From Paralithodes platypus (lineage: Eukaryota > Arthropoda > Malacostraca > Decapoda > Lithodidae): a stretch of 64,000 bases of DNA. This document shows positions 20,889 to 31,747 of the stretch, piece after piece. Made by a program: the position numbers and the translations under genes. The stretch lies in the NCBI GenBank assembly GCA_032716605.1, contig CM064509.1, positions 35,621,618 to 35,685,617 on the forward strand, written 5' to 3'. The first letter of the stretch is position 1. The number at the start of each line of letters is the position of its first letter. The notes below the pieces were generated by a model. That model was not told the DNA's origin. It was given only the letters and a program-made list of their open reading frames with translations, and did no database searches.

Positions 20889-21256
20889 CACACCTTCCGA
20901 AACCGGCCCCGAGCGGTCCGGTGGACTACCTACGGTACTACGCATCTCTTAGGCGGGAGAATCCTGAGTCCAAGAAACCCCGGAATATCCCCTTGGCCCC
21001 GACCAACGGGATCAAGGCGCACTACGTGGACTTTGACGCGGTGGGGGTGAAGGGCTTGTGTCGAGACCTGGGCGTCCCGCCGGGCGACCTGTGTTCGGCT
21101 CTGTCTACAGGGCCATATATAACCCCGAAGCGGTAAAACAATATTGAACCTTACCGACACTGGGACGGCGAGTTGTTTGCCCGAAAGGGCTATATAAGGG
21201 AGAACAATTATTACCAGTCTCACTTTATCTGCTGCTGCTGCCAGCATCACAGAGGA
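20889..21256 (+). pseudogene. Decayed GC-rich virus-like gene, two frameshifts
   Basis: Three successive frames make a continuous protein-like sequence. The first (PSGPVDYLRYYASLRRENPE, YVDFDAVGVKGLCRDLGVPP) is open to 21136. The second carries VFGSVYRAIYNPEAVK, about 21093-21140. The third carries PYRHWDGELFARKGYIREN, about 21150-21230. Codon composition is much GC-richer than the flanks. A TATATAAG word at about 21192 lies inside this coding sequence (KGYIRE) and is not taken as a promoter. Both ends are missing. Function unknown. Confidence 0.5.
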
Positions 21257-21265
21257 GAATGAGGG

Positions 21266-22079
21266 ATGGTGGTGATGAGAAGGTTTTCCGAACCTACACC
21301 TACCAAGAGGACCATGGGTGTTGTACAAGAGAAAAAAGTTGATGGTGTTGTCGAAGGTGGGGGAGCTTAAGAGAGGCAGAACCAGAACCAGAGGTAGAGC
21401 TGGCAGAGCCAGAAGTAGAGGTAGAGGTAGAGTTGGCGGAGGAAGAAGCAGTGACCGCTGCTATGACAGAATGGTTACACGCTCCACCTATAGACGCCTG
21501 ATGCGCGGACAACAACAACAGCAACAACAACCACCGCCAATACCACACCACCCACCACCGCCGGTACCACCGCCAACAGCACACACATGCCCACCACCAC
21601 CAACACTACACCACCCACCCCCGCCCGCATCATCGATACCACAACAACCAACACTACACCACCCACCCCCGCCCACATCATCGATACCACAACAACCAAC
21701 ACCCGGACCAACCTTACCCCAGTACGTCACCATCGTCAAGAACGATTACTACGAACTCCTGTGGAACTCCATGCGACATAACACTTCCTACGAACGCCTG
21801 TTTCAAGACAGGCCAAGGTTGACTGCGGGAAGACTCCTAAGAGTCTGGGAAAAAAGAAAATCCACCTCCCCTCCTTCCCCACTTTCCTCACCTCCTTCAG
21901 TTATCACCTATTTTCCCTGTTATTCCCTTATTCTGTGGTCTATTTTCGTGCTAACATTAGCGAGTTTCAAGCAGGGCTGTTACCAAGCGAGTGCAAGAGA
22001 GAGTATCAATCGACAGTCTCTATCCAGACGTGGGGAAAAGTGGAGGGGAGGGAGGTTGCCTCAGCCATACATTATGTAA
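21266..22079 (+). pseudogene. Arg-Gly-rich, poly-Gln, Pro-rich protein, unrecognised
   Basis: A possible start (MVVMRRFSEPTPTKRTMG, ATG about 21266) runs 34 codons. In the neighbouring frame, 21318-22079, come an RG/RS-rich basic segment (RGRTRTRGRAGRARSRGRGR), a run of seven Gln, and a Pro/His-rich part with two copies of a 16-residue unit (PTLHHPPPP(A/T)SSIPQQ; 48-bp DNA repeat at about 21606-21703). A more ordinary segment follows (YVTIVKNDYYELLWNSMRH, TAGRLLRVWEKRK). The last 60 or so residues look non-coding. The basic RG region suggests nucleic-acid binding. The overlapping acidic frame is an alternative reading. Origin is uncertain, perhaps the same endogenous virus. Confidence 0.4.
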
Positions 22080-22430
22080 CTCCCAGCCTGTATCGCCGAT
22101 TTTGACCATGCAAACGCTGTTTCCACTTGTTTTATTGTTGTAACAGGTTAATACCTTTATAATCAACCTATAATAGGCGCATATGGATAAGTATTAATGC
22201 TATTTATGGTAAAATAACGATGTTAGTGATGGGAACAGCTCAAATACGTGCGCACAGGAGTGTGGTGTCTCATACCCCCCATGCGCACATCTTAGGTTAA
22301 TACTTTGCACTTTGTAATTGTAATTATGAGCAGAAAAACCACTTTTAAGTGGAAATAAAAAATGTATTATTATTATTTTATTATTATATTTCCTATCCTA
22401 GCTAGCTTTTTTCGTGAAGGTCGTTGGATG
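22080..22430. other. 3'-end-like sequence, (ATT)n
   Basis: No gene is visible. AATAAAAAATG followed by an ATT-rich run at 22356-22387 looks like the 3' end of an unidentified retroposon. Confidence 0.35.
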
Positions 22431-22464
22431 TGTCGTTGGGTGTGTCGTTAGATCAGCCGTCATC

Positions 22465-22870
22465 GAGAAATGATGGAGAGTTGCTTTTTCAAAATATTTA
22501 GCTTTTCTCAAAAAGAGATTGTTTGTAATTTTGTCCACAATTTGTTTTCACAAACACAAATTTAGATCCTCCCGACAAAAAAAGGTTCACCTCCAACTCA
22601 AGTTTGAATAGCAGAATTTATTTTTGGTTAGTCGTCTGTCTGGGGTTGTCGGAGCTCTCGAATCGAAGTATTTCCGATCGCTCCCAAAGCCCACCAACTC
22701 AAGTTGGACAGCAGAAAATGTTTGAGTGAAAAATCACATACTTTTCCGAGAAAGCTAATTTTGTCGCTACTCTTCAACAGTTTATGCAATATGCGAAGCA
22801 TGACCTCGATGAACGATGCAATATGCGAAGCATGACCTCGATGAAGCATGGCCTCGGTCAAATAAAAGGT
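22465..22870 (-). repeat. Family-B dispersed repeat, copy with GCTTCG-type array
   Basis: 22465-22780 is the reverse complement, with divergence, of 29865-30230. Shared phrases include GATCGCTCCCAAAGCCCACC and its complement. At 22785-22855 follow two direct copies of ATGCAATATGCGAAGCATGA plus CCTCGATGAA. Confidence 0.8.
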
Positions 22871-22909
22871 CAATATGCTATGTTCTTTACTTTTCATGCA
22901 AGCTTACCA

Positions 22910-23115
22910 CAATTTGGCATACTGTACGAAGCATTGAGTAGACGAACGACATTGAGTATACGAAGCATTGGGGTGGGGGTGTCGTTGGATGTGCCATTGG
23001 ATGTGTAGTTGGATGTGTCGCGTTGGTATGTGTCGTTAAGGTTATTGGATGTGTCGTTAAGGGTAAATTCCCGACGCCACCTGTTGAAAGGCAAAATCTG
23101 TATAGTCGATGCGCC
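22910..23115. repeat. GTCGTTGGATGTG minisatellite and shared block
   Basis: Degenerate 12-13-bp units (GTCGTTGGATGT, GCCATTGGATGT) fill 22979-23060. They are followed by CCACCTGTTGAAAGGCAAAA through GTCGATG, shared with 20054-20088. Confidence 0.7.
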
Positions 23116-23284
23116 GGGACATAAGGAAACCTGGTGGGCCAACTCCGTGGAGTGATTACAATTTTCCTACACCGTCGGCTCAGAAGGGATACTAGGGGAC
23201 ATTTTGCCTAGGAAGTGGTCTGAGTTAGCGGTCGAAAAATATTTGTTTTGGCCGAATGATGATCATTCATTATGAAAACCAAAT

Positions 23285-23560
23285 GCGATGATGTACAGTT
23301 CGATGTATTTCCGATCGCTCCCAAACCCCACCAACCCACGTTGGACAGCAGGTAAAGGATTCACCAAAAATAAATTCTGCTATTCGGCTTGAGTTGGCGG
23401 TGAACCTTTTTTTTTCAGGCGGGTCTAAATGTTTGTGTGTGATAAATTTTCCTGGAAAAATTAAAAAAAAAAAAATCTCGAGAAGGCTAAATATTTCGAA
23501 GAGCGACTCTCCATCATTTCTCGGTGACGACTGAGGAAATGTTCTCAAAGGAACAATTTA
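23285..23560. repeat. Family-B repeat, fold-back arrangement
   Basis: 23300-23350 matches family B in minus orientation (TTTCCGATCGCTCCCAAA). From about 23362 the match switches to plus orientation (CACCAAAAATAAATTCTGCT onward to GACTCTCCATCATTTCTCGG). The two halves join in opposite orientation. Confidence 0.7.
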
Positions 23561-23839
23561 CCCCCCAAAATATTCCGCTATTCAAAAAAAGAGACTTCGC
23601 GGACTGAAGTATTCAATCCCTGTGTGACTGCAAACACTCTCTGAACCACTTCTGGCGAAGCCCCGACATCGAAAAATATTGTCCCAAAAATCTCGCTTTC
23701 AAGGAAACAGAACAAAAATATTATTTATACTTAGATTCGCACACAAAGTTGTAGAAAAGTAAAATGCATTAATTTGTGATGTTAATTTACCCGTCAAGTG
23801 GTCAAACTGTAAAATGGTGACTGTTATATATAGTGATAG

Positions 23840-23902
23840 GCCATTTGCTCGCCAAAATACCGCCAAAGGGTTACTTTGGCGGTATTTTGCCGAGCAAATG
23901 GC
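23840..23902. repeat. 28-bp hairpin
   Basis: 23840-23867 and 23875-23902 are inverted copies with one mismatch and a 7-base loop (GGGTTAC). The arm contains CAAAATACCGCCAAA. Confidence 0.9.
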
Positions 23903-24061
23903 GACGTGGTCTTCGTCACACTTTTTCTCTTGAAAGGGACCGCCCTAAGCTCTTTGGTTTCGTTGCCGGGGCGGCATAGTCTCTTGTCCCTCGTCTCTTT
24001 GCCCTCTATCTTCTCCTCCTCCTTTGTTGTTTCTCTTATCTCTCCTCCATATAGACAATAA

Positions 24062-24505
24062 TTATGGAGTCATGCCCTCGAAACTCTCATAGTTGTCGAA
24101 ACACAGCTGCATTACATGACCTGCCTTGGTGATATTAGCGGCTACGAAAAGGTCAAAGTGGTAATTCACAAACACGCTGTTTGCCTGGGTGAGGGTGAGC
24201 ACGGTATTGTTTTTTAGGAAAACCTTCACACAATGGGTCTACGGTTCTTCTTTGGTGGAAGACGAGAAAGGTGAAGAGGATGATGATGAAAAATTATAGT
24301 CTTCGTTGTCGTCGAGTTCGTCTTTGTCGACGTGTCGGGAAAGAGAGCCGACAAGAAAGACCTTCTTGGACAACCCTCGGGGTTGTTTTTTGACTTGCAG
24401 GTAACTCGCCCCCATAATGGCATTGAGTCTGGACTCACACAGGCCCTCCAAGAGTACGTCTCGCCCCAGTATAGTTCTGACGGCCAAATAGGCATCCTAC
24501 AATCT
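24062..24505 (-). pseudogene. Unrecognised virus-like gene with in-frame stops
   Basis: One minus-strand frame carries DAYLAVRTILGRDVLLEGLC, RLNAIMGASYLQVKKQPRGL, an acidic/Ser-rich spacer, an in-frame TAG at 24241-24239, and then THCVKVFLKNNTVLTLTQAN, VNYHFDLFVAANITKAGHVM and the final TAA at 24064-24062. Another in-frame TAG sits near 24502. Because the frame stays the same on both sides of the stop, this is nonsense decay, not a frameshift. The hydrophobic/aromatic pattern of the last 60 residues suggests a folded domain, but I cannot name it. It lies 1.7 kb from, and on the same strand as, the helicase remnant. Confidence 0.55.
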
Positions 24506-24519
24506 CTCCTGGGACCAAA

Positions 24520-25930
24520 TTAATTATTCTGGAATTATCTGAAATTTATAGTGTCATGTTACAACCGGGGCTACTAATAAAACAAGGGCACTTTATGATT
24601 GGACTAGTAATAGGGCACTATGCAACAACGGTACGCCAGATCCAAACCCTCGAACTTATATGCCGGCGAACAAAAACACCTATACCCTCCAGAGTTAATC
24701 TGCGATAGCGGGGTATCCTTAACTGGGCATAAATTTACTCTACTTCAGGCTAACTCACACTGCCTGATAACAAACAAGATGCAAGTTACGTTAAAATGCA
24801 TACAAAGGAATCTATGAAAAGATCAATTAAATCACTGCAAGAATTAATACAATAAAAATATGCTTCAATATAGTAACTCTAAACAACAATAAACTCTTCA
24901 CTCCTATCTGAAAGAAAGTTAAGTATAGTCCTACAGCATAGACCTGGAAACTTCTGAAGAAAGTCTGATGCTCATAAGATACTCGTATCTTAAACTATAT
25001 AAAGGCAGGAGGCAGGACACCACATGTGCAAATGGAATACACTAAAAGATAGGACATATAATGTTAACTGACACGAGAATACTATAAATGCGCAACGGTA
25101 GCAATGATCGACACTAAAAGAAGTACTTCCTCATCAACGAAACAGTCTGCTATGGTTGTGCAACTCAACAACAACCTAGACTAATAAATGCTGTGAATAT
25201 GCATACATATCAAAGAGCTTATATTAAATACTAATAAGTGTCTACTCGATTAATAATGTCTAGCTGGAATACTCTAGGTAAGGAACTGTGGTTGAGCAAG
25301 ACAGGCTCGTAGCCTAGCGATGTCCTTAAGACTGCGTCCTTTAAGTTATGTTAAGTGACTAGGTTGCTCTCTTGATAGATCCAGATCACAAGTATCTGTT
25401 TCTACCCTGGCGACCCTCTAAAGACAAGCAAAGAGGCAGCAAAGTGTGGAACTGGAACGGCCAAAACCCTCAGTCAACACAATGCTGCACTCGCAAAGGA
25501 CGAAGCCGAAAAGACAACACAGGCTACCACAGGACCGGTCGAAGTCGTGTAAGTATAAGCAAACCATATACACATCGGAGACAACGACTACAGAGTTACC
25601 TCATCCCAGTCTAGCATTAAATAAAAGAGCAGAAACACTAAATCAATAATGGAGACACACTAAGTTACCAACCTCTACTAACTAAGAACCCTCAAAACCT
25701 ATTCTAAGTACATGTAAATATCTCTGAGGATGGCGCATGCAATACAATGGGCCGGCTATGGAAACCGTATGCAGAACCCAAGGGGACAAGTAATTGAATA
25801 AAGGTGAGAAGCAATGGAAAAGAAGAAGGTCAGAGAGAGAGACAGTGGTAAAGGGGGTGATCGGGAGAGAGTATGCAAAGGGATGTTAGAAGCATGCACG
25901 CCAAGCCTGTCCTGAGGAGGACAGCTCCTG
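24520..25930. other. Non-coding, possible LTR-like promoter
   Basis: No gene is visible. A TATA-like TATATAAAG sits at 24997-25005, followed by CAGGAGGCAGGACACC. The stretch begins with TGTCATGTTACAACC (24551), which would suit an LTR start, but no matching end was found. Confidence 0.3.
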
Positions 25931-25959
25931 GGAACCCTCATGGAGGAGGTTAGTTACAC

Positions 25960-26110
25960 AGGAGCCCGCAAGGGCGCGATGGTCGGCCAATCACGGGCCG
26001 AGACGTCACAAGACAGCAGGACGCGTCAGGATCCGCCAGCCAATCAAGGGCGCGGGAAAGCCTGCGCGCGAGCGGGAAAACTCCTCCAAGCGAGGGAGGT
26101 AGCACATACA
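25960..26110. promoter_or_regulatory. CpG-rich patch with two CCAAT boxes
   Basis: GGCCAATCACGGGC (about 25984) and GCCAATCAAGGGCGCGG (about 26038) flank GACGTCACAAG (CRE-like). Local CpG density is far above the surroundings. No coding region is clearly driven by it. Confidence 0.35.
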
Positions 26111-26187
26111 TACACACGCACATATTACCACCACGCTGCCTATATCTCTCTTTCTCCTTAACTTTACACAATGCAGCTTATATTCTA

Positions 26188-28125
26188 TTAATGATATAAA
26201 ATACTTCCCGTTGTCACAGACGAAAATAAAGACCACCACTGGACTGTCTGTGACGATGCGAGTACTAGGAAAGAAGGAACAACATTCTCTGATAACTGTA
26301 GCCCATTTCGATGTCCCTGGCGAGCGATAGTGGCTAACGAGAGGCGATTCTGCAAACGCTGGTAGACGTCACAGTCGGAAGAGAGACGTCTGGCGATATT
26401 GAGAACGTTATTATGTTGCCGAGACCTTAGGGGTATAGAGGCGTCGTAGAGGTCGTAAACGAGCTTTGGTTTTTCCTTCATTAAGGCACTCAGTACGACA
26501 GTGGCGTAAATTACGTGAATCATTGTTAGATTATCTGTCTTCAACTCTATGAATTTATCTCTCATATTTATCACCCGGTCCGTGCACCCCTCTCCCAAAA
26601 CACGAATGTTGTACACGACTGGCGCCAGCATCACAGATTGGACCGCCTCCTCCCAATTTCCACCGACACTGCCTATTTCCGAAACAAGAAGAGACAAGAA
26701 GTGGGTTTCGAGAAACTCTTTGGAGTCGGCTCCATTTTCCAAGTCGAGATTCGGATCGCCCTACTTTGATGTCTTGTGCTCGTTGAGCTTCAGGAAGTTG
26801 TGGAGGGCCCGTATGCGCACTCGCAATTTTTCTAGTCGATTATCACTCACACTACTACTAATACTACTGTGATTACTATGGGAATCGGTATGGATTAGAG
26901 GAGTTTTGCGGGGGCAGTGGATCAAAGCCAGACAAGCGTTGGAGAATAGGATTTCGTCCCGCCGCTCTCAATAAGGCTGCCTTCAAGCGAGGCGTGAGCG
27001 TTCTCGCCATTTCGGCCGTGGTGAAACTATCGACCACTGCACCTTCCAAGTCGTGCAGGAGCTCTAAATGTTGGAAGGGTTCTCTCTCTTTGAGGTAGGC
27101 CATCACAATACAACTGCAGAGATCCAGTCCGAATATAACCGTGTCTACAAACAAGGAATTGGAATAATCCAAGCCTTCGACCATCAAAAAGTAGCCCTCC
27201 TCTTCCAGTCCGAAACTCATTCTGGCAAAGACGATGAAAAGGTCCACGGGTTTGATGTCGCACGTGATTATCCTGATCACGTTGCCCAATGTTTTAATTA
27301 TGAGACCTTGGTCTAGGAACTGCTCTCGTTCATAATTTGGCAGAGATGCACTGAGTGTAGTCACTGTACCTATCGGCAAATGAACCAGCTTTGGAATTTT
27401 TTGTCCTATTCTTCAGACTGTCGAAAAATCGGTTCTCAGAGGGAGAGTCTGTGAAAAAAAGGAGGAATGCGGGATTGGATGTCTGTCCGTTCCTGTGAGT
27501 TCTGCCCACAGTCTGCCTGAAGGCGACTGCGTTATAAGGCAAGTCGAGAATGCAGTGGAATCTCTTGGCGGTCACGGAATTGAGCTTGGAGTCGTGCAAC
27601 GATATTCCCGTGCTTCCCTTGGGTCCCAGAAATATGCAGTCAACCTCTCTCGAATTCTTGAAAGTTGCGATACTGCCAGAGGTGTCTGTCGTTTTCGCAT
27701 TCGTCTCAATCTTGAGAAGACAGTGGGGTGTGGCGCGACTCATCAGTTTCCTGTTGGTAATCTCGTAGTAACAATTTTGGCCCACCCCCTGTTCTATCTT
27801 GTCGAGAGTGTTCCCCTGCAAGACCAAAAAGGCTTCCATGGGAGGCAATCGAGGCACGAGCATCACGTACAAGGGACGGCCGCCGCCGATCGTAAGGCGC
27901 GTCAGATTCACTATGGCCAGACCGCGAGTTAACAACCGGTGGCCGTCAGAGATGATGTTGGCAAGAGGGGAGCCATCGAACGGGTCCACGTCCACCAAAG
28001 CTAAACTACTTTTGCTCACTGGGTTATCCGTTTCATCTTTCTTTCCCTCTCTCTTCTTCCTTTCCTCTCTGGCTATCTTCCTTTTTTCCCTTCACCTTCA
28101 TTTTCGTTTCCGGGTCTTTTGGTTT
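26188..28125 (-). pseudogene. Strawberry-notch/SNF2-like SF2 helicase C-terminal region, broken
   Basis: On the minus strand a basic Lys/Arg/Glu linker (28125-28020) leads into VSKSSLALVDVDPFDGSPLA. Then come the helicase C-lobe motifs: FLGPKGSTGISLHDSKL (motif V region), RFHCILDLPYNAVAFRQTVG followed by RTHRNGQTSNPAFLLF (motif VI with the arginine fingers), and SENRFFDSLKNRTKN. The wording around motif VI fits the Strawberry-notch helicase family. The frame shifts at an A6 tract near 28065, near 27340 (continuing LPNYEREQFLDQGLIIKTLG) and near 26880. A TAG interrupts at 26763-26761, after which the frame runs to 26188. The N-terminal ATP-binding lobe is absent, cut at about 28.1 kb near an RTE insertion. 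Such helicases occur in large DNA viruses as well as animals. Confidence 0.7.
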
Positions 28126-28145
28126 CGCCTTCTCTTTGGACTTCT

Positions 28146-28329
28146 ATCTTTCTACTCGTCGCCACTCTGAGGGACATACGGCTCAGGTAAGCGTCGCCCG
28201 TCCATTACTCCATTACTACCGAAGTAACGCCATCTTCGCGCTAAAGTCTTCAATAATAATTTTAACCCTTTAGCGGGCAAATGACAAAACTTTGTCTTCT
28301 AAGCGTAGTAAGGTAGGTATACAGTAGGG
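28146..28329. other. Junction with a TTAACCCTTTAGCGGGCAAAT end motif
   Basis: TTAACCCTTTAGCGGGCAAA at 28261-28280 is the inverse of CATTTGCCC(A/G)CTAAAGG motifs at about 37806 and 45381, likely the end of a dispersed repeat. Confidence 0.45.
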
Positions 28330-28968
28330 TAGTGATTGAGAGAGTGAGAGTGATAACGGAGAAATGGATAGGCGACGAGCAGGGAGGTTTTCGGAAGGGA
28401 AGAGGATGTGTAGATCAGATTTTTACCCTGAATTGTGTGGTGGAGAAATATCTGGAGAAGAAACAAAAGGTGTATGTTGCCTTTACGGACTTGGAAGAAG
28501 GCCTATGACAGAGTGGATAGAGAAGGTTTGTGGAAAGTACTTAGAATATACGGAGTAGATGGCAAGTGGTTGAAAGCAGTGAAGAGCGTGTATGAGGGTG
28601 CAAAGGCGGCAGTACGTGTGGAGAGTGAGCAGAGCGAGTTCTTTGACCTGAATGTTGGTTTGAAACAGGGGTGTGTGATGTCCCCGTGGTTGTTTACTGT
28701 ATATATGGATGGAGTCATGAAAGAAATACTATCAAGAGCCTGTGGATGTTGGTGTATCGCTGAAAAGGGAGGGAATTGAGTGGAAGCACCTATACTGCTG
28801 TTTGCAGATGATACAGTTCTGATGAGTGAAAATGAATGGGAGTTGCAGGATCTGGAAAATGAGTTTGGAACAGTGTGTGAAAAACGGAATTTGAAGGTAA
28901 ATGCGGAGAAGAGCAAGGTTCGTGGCCACCCCTTCGGGGATCGCGGCATCAGGCAATAGATAGATAGA
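28330..28968 (+). pseudogene. RTE-type LINE reverse transcriptase, internally deleted
   Basis: The plus strand shows RVRVITEKWIGDEQGGFRKG, VEKYLEKKQKVYVAF, REGLWKVLRIYGVDGKWLKA, LKQGCVMSPWLFTVYMDGVM and LLFADDTVLMSENEWEL (broken), then NLKVNAEKSKV. At 28921 it jumps into a 3' tail GGCCACCCCTTCGGGGATC that ends in GATAGATAG (28958-28967). The C-terminal third is therefore deleted. The tail matches the tails at 58.74 kb and 60.55 kb in reverse. Confidence 0.85.
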
Positions 28969-29460
28969 ACAAAACTTTTCACAGGGACACAGCGACAACC
29001 TCCCTCTACCACATCCACGATGGCCGACCTGAGGTTTTGCATCCATCCATTTTGAGTGTGAATATTTTTTCTTGTGTGTGAAAAAATAATATATTTTATT
29101 CTGTAATTAATAAAAACAACAAACAATAATTCTCCCTACCAACAATTCCTTTGAGACCTCTGGTGGACGCTTCTGAACTAGCGCCAGAGCTACGACTGTA
29201 GACATCACTATACCAGTTTATCTCAATTTGTGTGTGAATCTACAAGTTTATATTATACAGTATATGATAAGGAAAAGTCCATATGCAGCTGATAGTGATA
29301 CTGACTACAAACATATAAGCTGATTAATTATATCATAATAAAAACTGACCTGCTGACTTTTTATTGTAAATATACGTTATTTACGAATATGAGTGATTTT
29401 ATAATATGTTATAATATATAAAACAAATAAAACAGAAGTATGCATAGACCAAATTATGTG
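28969..29460. other. Non-coding, AT-rich
   Basis: No gene or clear repeat is visible. Confidence 0.4.
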
Positions 29461-29755
29461 TCAGCTACAGAAATTTCGATTAACTGCATATATTATAGAA
29501 TTGTTGAAGGAGAGGGAGGGTGGATAGCTCCGCGATGTCGCCCATTTCCGAAAAGGCGTCGTGGTAAACCTTGCGTTCAGCGCCTCTATCAGCCACTGTA
29601 GGCATTTATTGGTAGGGAGAATTGTATTTTTTTTCCATTTTACCGGCGAGTGGTGTCGGCAATTCTCCCGCCACTGGAGGGATTTTAAGTATTCCGTACT
29701 CAGAGTACGATTTTTTGATAGAGGCAATCATAGTTGATTTCCAGTTGTGAACATT
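29461..29755 (-). mobile_element. 3' end of the CR1-like LINE, antisense
   Basis: Reverse complement of 44478-44655: both contain GATTGCCTCTATCAAAAAAT and TACTGTGAGTACGGAATACT-like sequence and GGCGCTGAACGCAAGGTT. This is a 5'-truncated copy consisting of the 3' UTR only. Confidence 0.8.
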
Positions 29756-29757
29756 TG

Positions 29758-30235
29758 AACATGCTCACCGAGGCTATGCTTCGTATATTGCGTCGTACCG
29801 AGGCGATACTTCGTATTTTGCGTCGTTCACCATTGAGATGCTTCGATTGCGTCGTTAAACGAGGCCATGCTTGGTATATTACATCGATAAATGTTGAAAA
29901 ATAGCGACAAAATTATCTTTCTTGGAAAAGCATGTGATTTTTCACACAAAAATGTAGGCGATCTTCTGCTGTCCAATGTGAGTTGGTGGGCTTTGGGAGC
30001 GATCGGAAATACTTTGATTCGAGAGCTCCGACAACCCCAGGCAGACAACTCACCAAAAATAAATTCTGCTATTCAACTTGAGTCGGCGGTGAACCTTTTT
30101 TCCGGAGGGTCTAAATTTGTTCGTGTGAAACATTTCGTCGTGGACAAATTACAAACAATCTTTTTTCGAGAAAAAGCTAAATTTTTCGAAGAGCGACTCT
30201 CCATCATTTCTCGATGACGGCTGAGGAAATGTTCG
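29758..30235 (+). repeat. CTTCGTAT array plus family-B repeat
   Basis: Degenerate units of ATGCTTCGTATATTGCGTCG occupy 29765-29885. From 29890 to 30230 there is a family-B copy in plus orientation, the inverse of 22465-22780. Confidence 0.8.
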
Positions 30236-30805
30236 AGGGTATTTCACAGGAAAATGTACCTCCCCAATGCTTCGTAAAGTGTATTGGTCACCTAATCAAT
30301 GCTTCGTACAGTACGTCATACACCTAGGTCATGCTTCGTATAGTAGTCGTTTTGCAACTGGCCTGTCAGGAATATTAATATTAGGGAGCATTGTGAATAG
30401 AGACTTCAATTATTGGCTCTCCATGTGTGGAAAATATTATATATAATTTTTTATTTTCGAGAATGGCAGGGTATCGTCTAGTGCGTCTTCCATTTGGGCA
30501 CGGTTGTTTCGTTCATCTGGACAGAGTGCCGTCTAGGTGCTTCGTTTATAAGGGTATTGTCTAGTGCTTCGTTTATGTTAACAGGTTACCGGCTAGTGCT
30601 TTGAGCCAAAGCTAGTTATTATTAGGGAACATTTCTTGATTCAGGTCAGTCAGTAACTGGCCTTCAGACAGGAAGCATCTACCTAACAACGAGGACACAC
30701 CTTCGAGGTGTTCCAATCGTCCCCCATGGTGAAATTTCTACCACCAGCGCCCTCTATTGCGATTACGGCCGTCGAACACAGTTTAGTTGTAAGTATACTG
30801 CATAT
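30236..30805. other. Non-coding with further AATGCTTCGTA units
   Basis: Scattered AATGCTTCGTA and GTCTAGTGCTTCG units occur at 30268, 30300, 30330, 30535 and 30565. No gene. Confidence 0.5.
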
Positions 30806-31120
30806 TCGCATTTCGTCGTACTATGTTCGAGGGCATCTCACCGGGAAAATGTACCTCCCCCAATGCTTCGTATTGCGTTTGAACTTGCTCATAGGAGTGT
30901 TTAAAACTTGAATCCTATCCTATATTTCAAAATATTAAATATGGCTAAACAATGAAAAATGGTGCATAATTCGAAAAGTACTCGATGGATTTTTATGATT
31001 TTTTACACAGTGGTGGACATAAACACTTTGTGGCGTGCCTGGCCTACCCTCTCAAGCCTACATAGGAGGAAGTGAGCCGCGATCTCCACCTCCCGCCTAC
31101 CCTGTTAAAACCCAGAATAG
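30806..31120 (+). repeat. Repeat family A, copy 1
   Basis: Matches 42170-42470 almost throughout (GTTCGAGGGCATCTCACCGG, AGGAGTGTTTAAAACTTGAA, CTTTGTGGCGTGCCTGGCCT). Confidence 0.9.
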
Positions 31121-31344
31121 TAAAACGCTCGCCCATCCTACTAGGCAGCTTGGGCCAAAAAACCTATTGCCGCGGCCAACATAATAATGGTATCGCTTGT
31201 TTTTCACCCACATTCACGATATTTAAGAAACTTGCTAAATAACATATATGTGATCTCATACATACTAAATCATAGCTAAATTTTCCACTGAACATGATGA
31301 CGGTATTTAGAATATTATATCAATACTATTGGATTTTATAGAAA

Positions 31345-31747
31345 TAAACGTATAATGATAATTTTAGCTTTTATATCAGTTGATTTTCACCCATAATAAT
31401 TGTTTATTTTATTTTCACCCATAATAATTGTTTATTTTATTTTCACCCAGAATAATTGTTTATTTTATTTTATGTTTTTATTATGCATATTCGCATTTCG
31501 TCGTACTATGCTTTATCTTGCACAAATCTTGCATCATTTTGCGTTTGAACCTGCTCATAGGAGTGTTTAAAACTTGAATTTTATTTTTCAAAATATGAAA
31601 TATGGCTAAAAATTTAAAAATGGGGCGTAATTCGAAAAGTACTCGATGGATTTCTATGATTTTTTGCACAGTGGACATTAACACTTTGTGGCGTGCCTGG
31701 CCTACCGTCTCCGGCCTACCTAGGAGGAATTGAGCTGCACTCTCCAC
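31345..31747 (+). repeat. Repeat family A, longest form
   Basis: Begins with AATAATTGTTTATTTTATTTTCACCC-type units (three copies of a 31-bp unit at 31388-31480) and continues into the AGGAGTGTTTAAAACTTGAA...GTGGCGTGCCTGG core. It ends exactly where the RTE element begins. The first part recurs at 43463-43620. Confidence 0.85.

Noticed and set aside
21186..21197. TATATAAG promoter with downstream start
   Set aside because: It lies inside a decayed coding sequence (KGYIRE) and needs no regulatory explanation.
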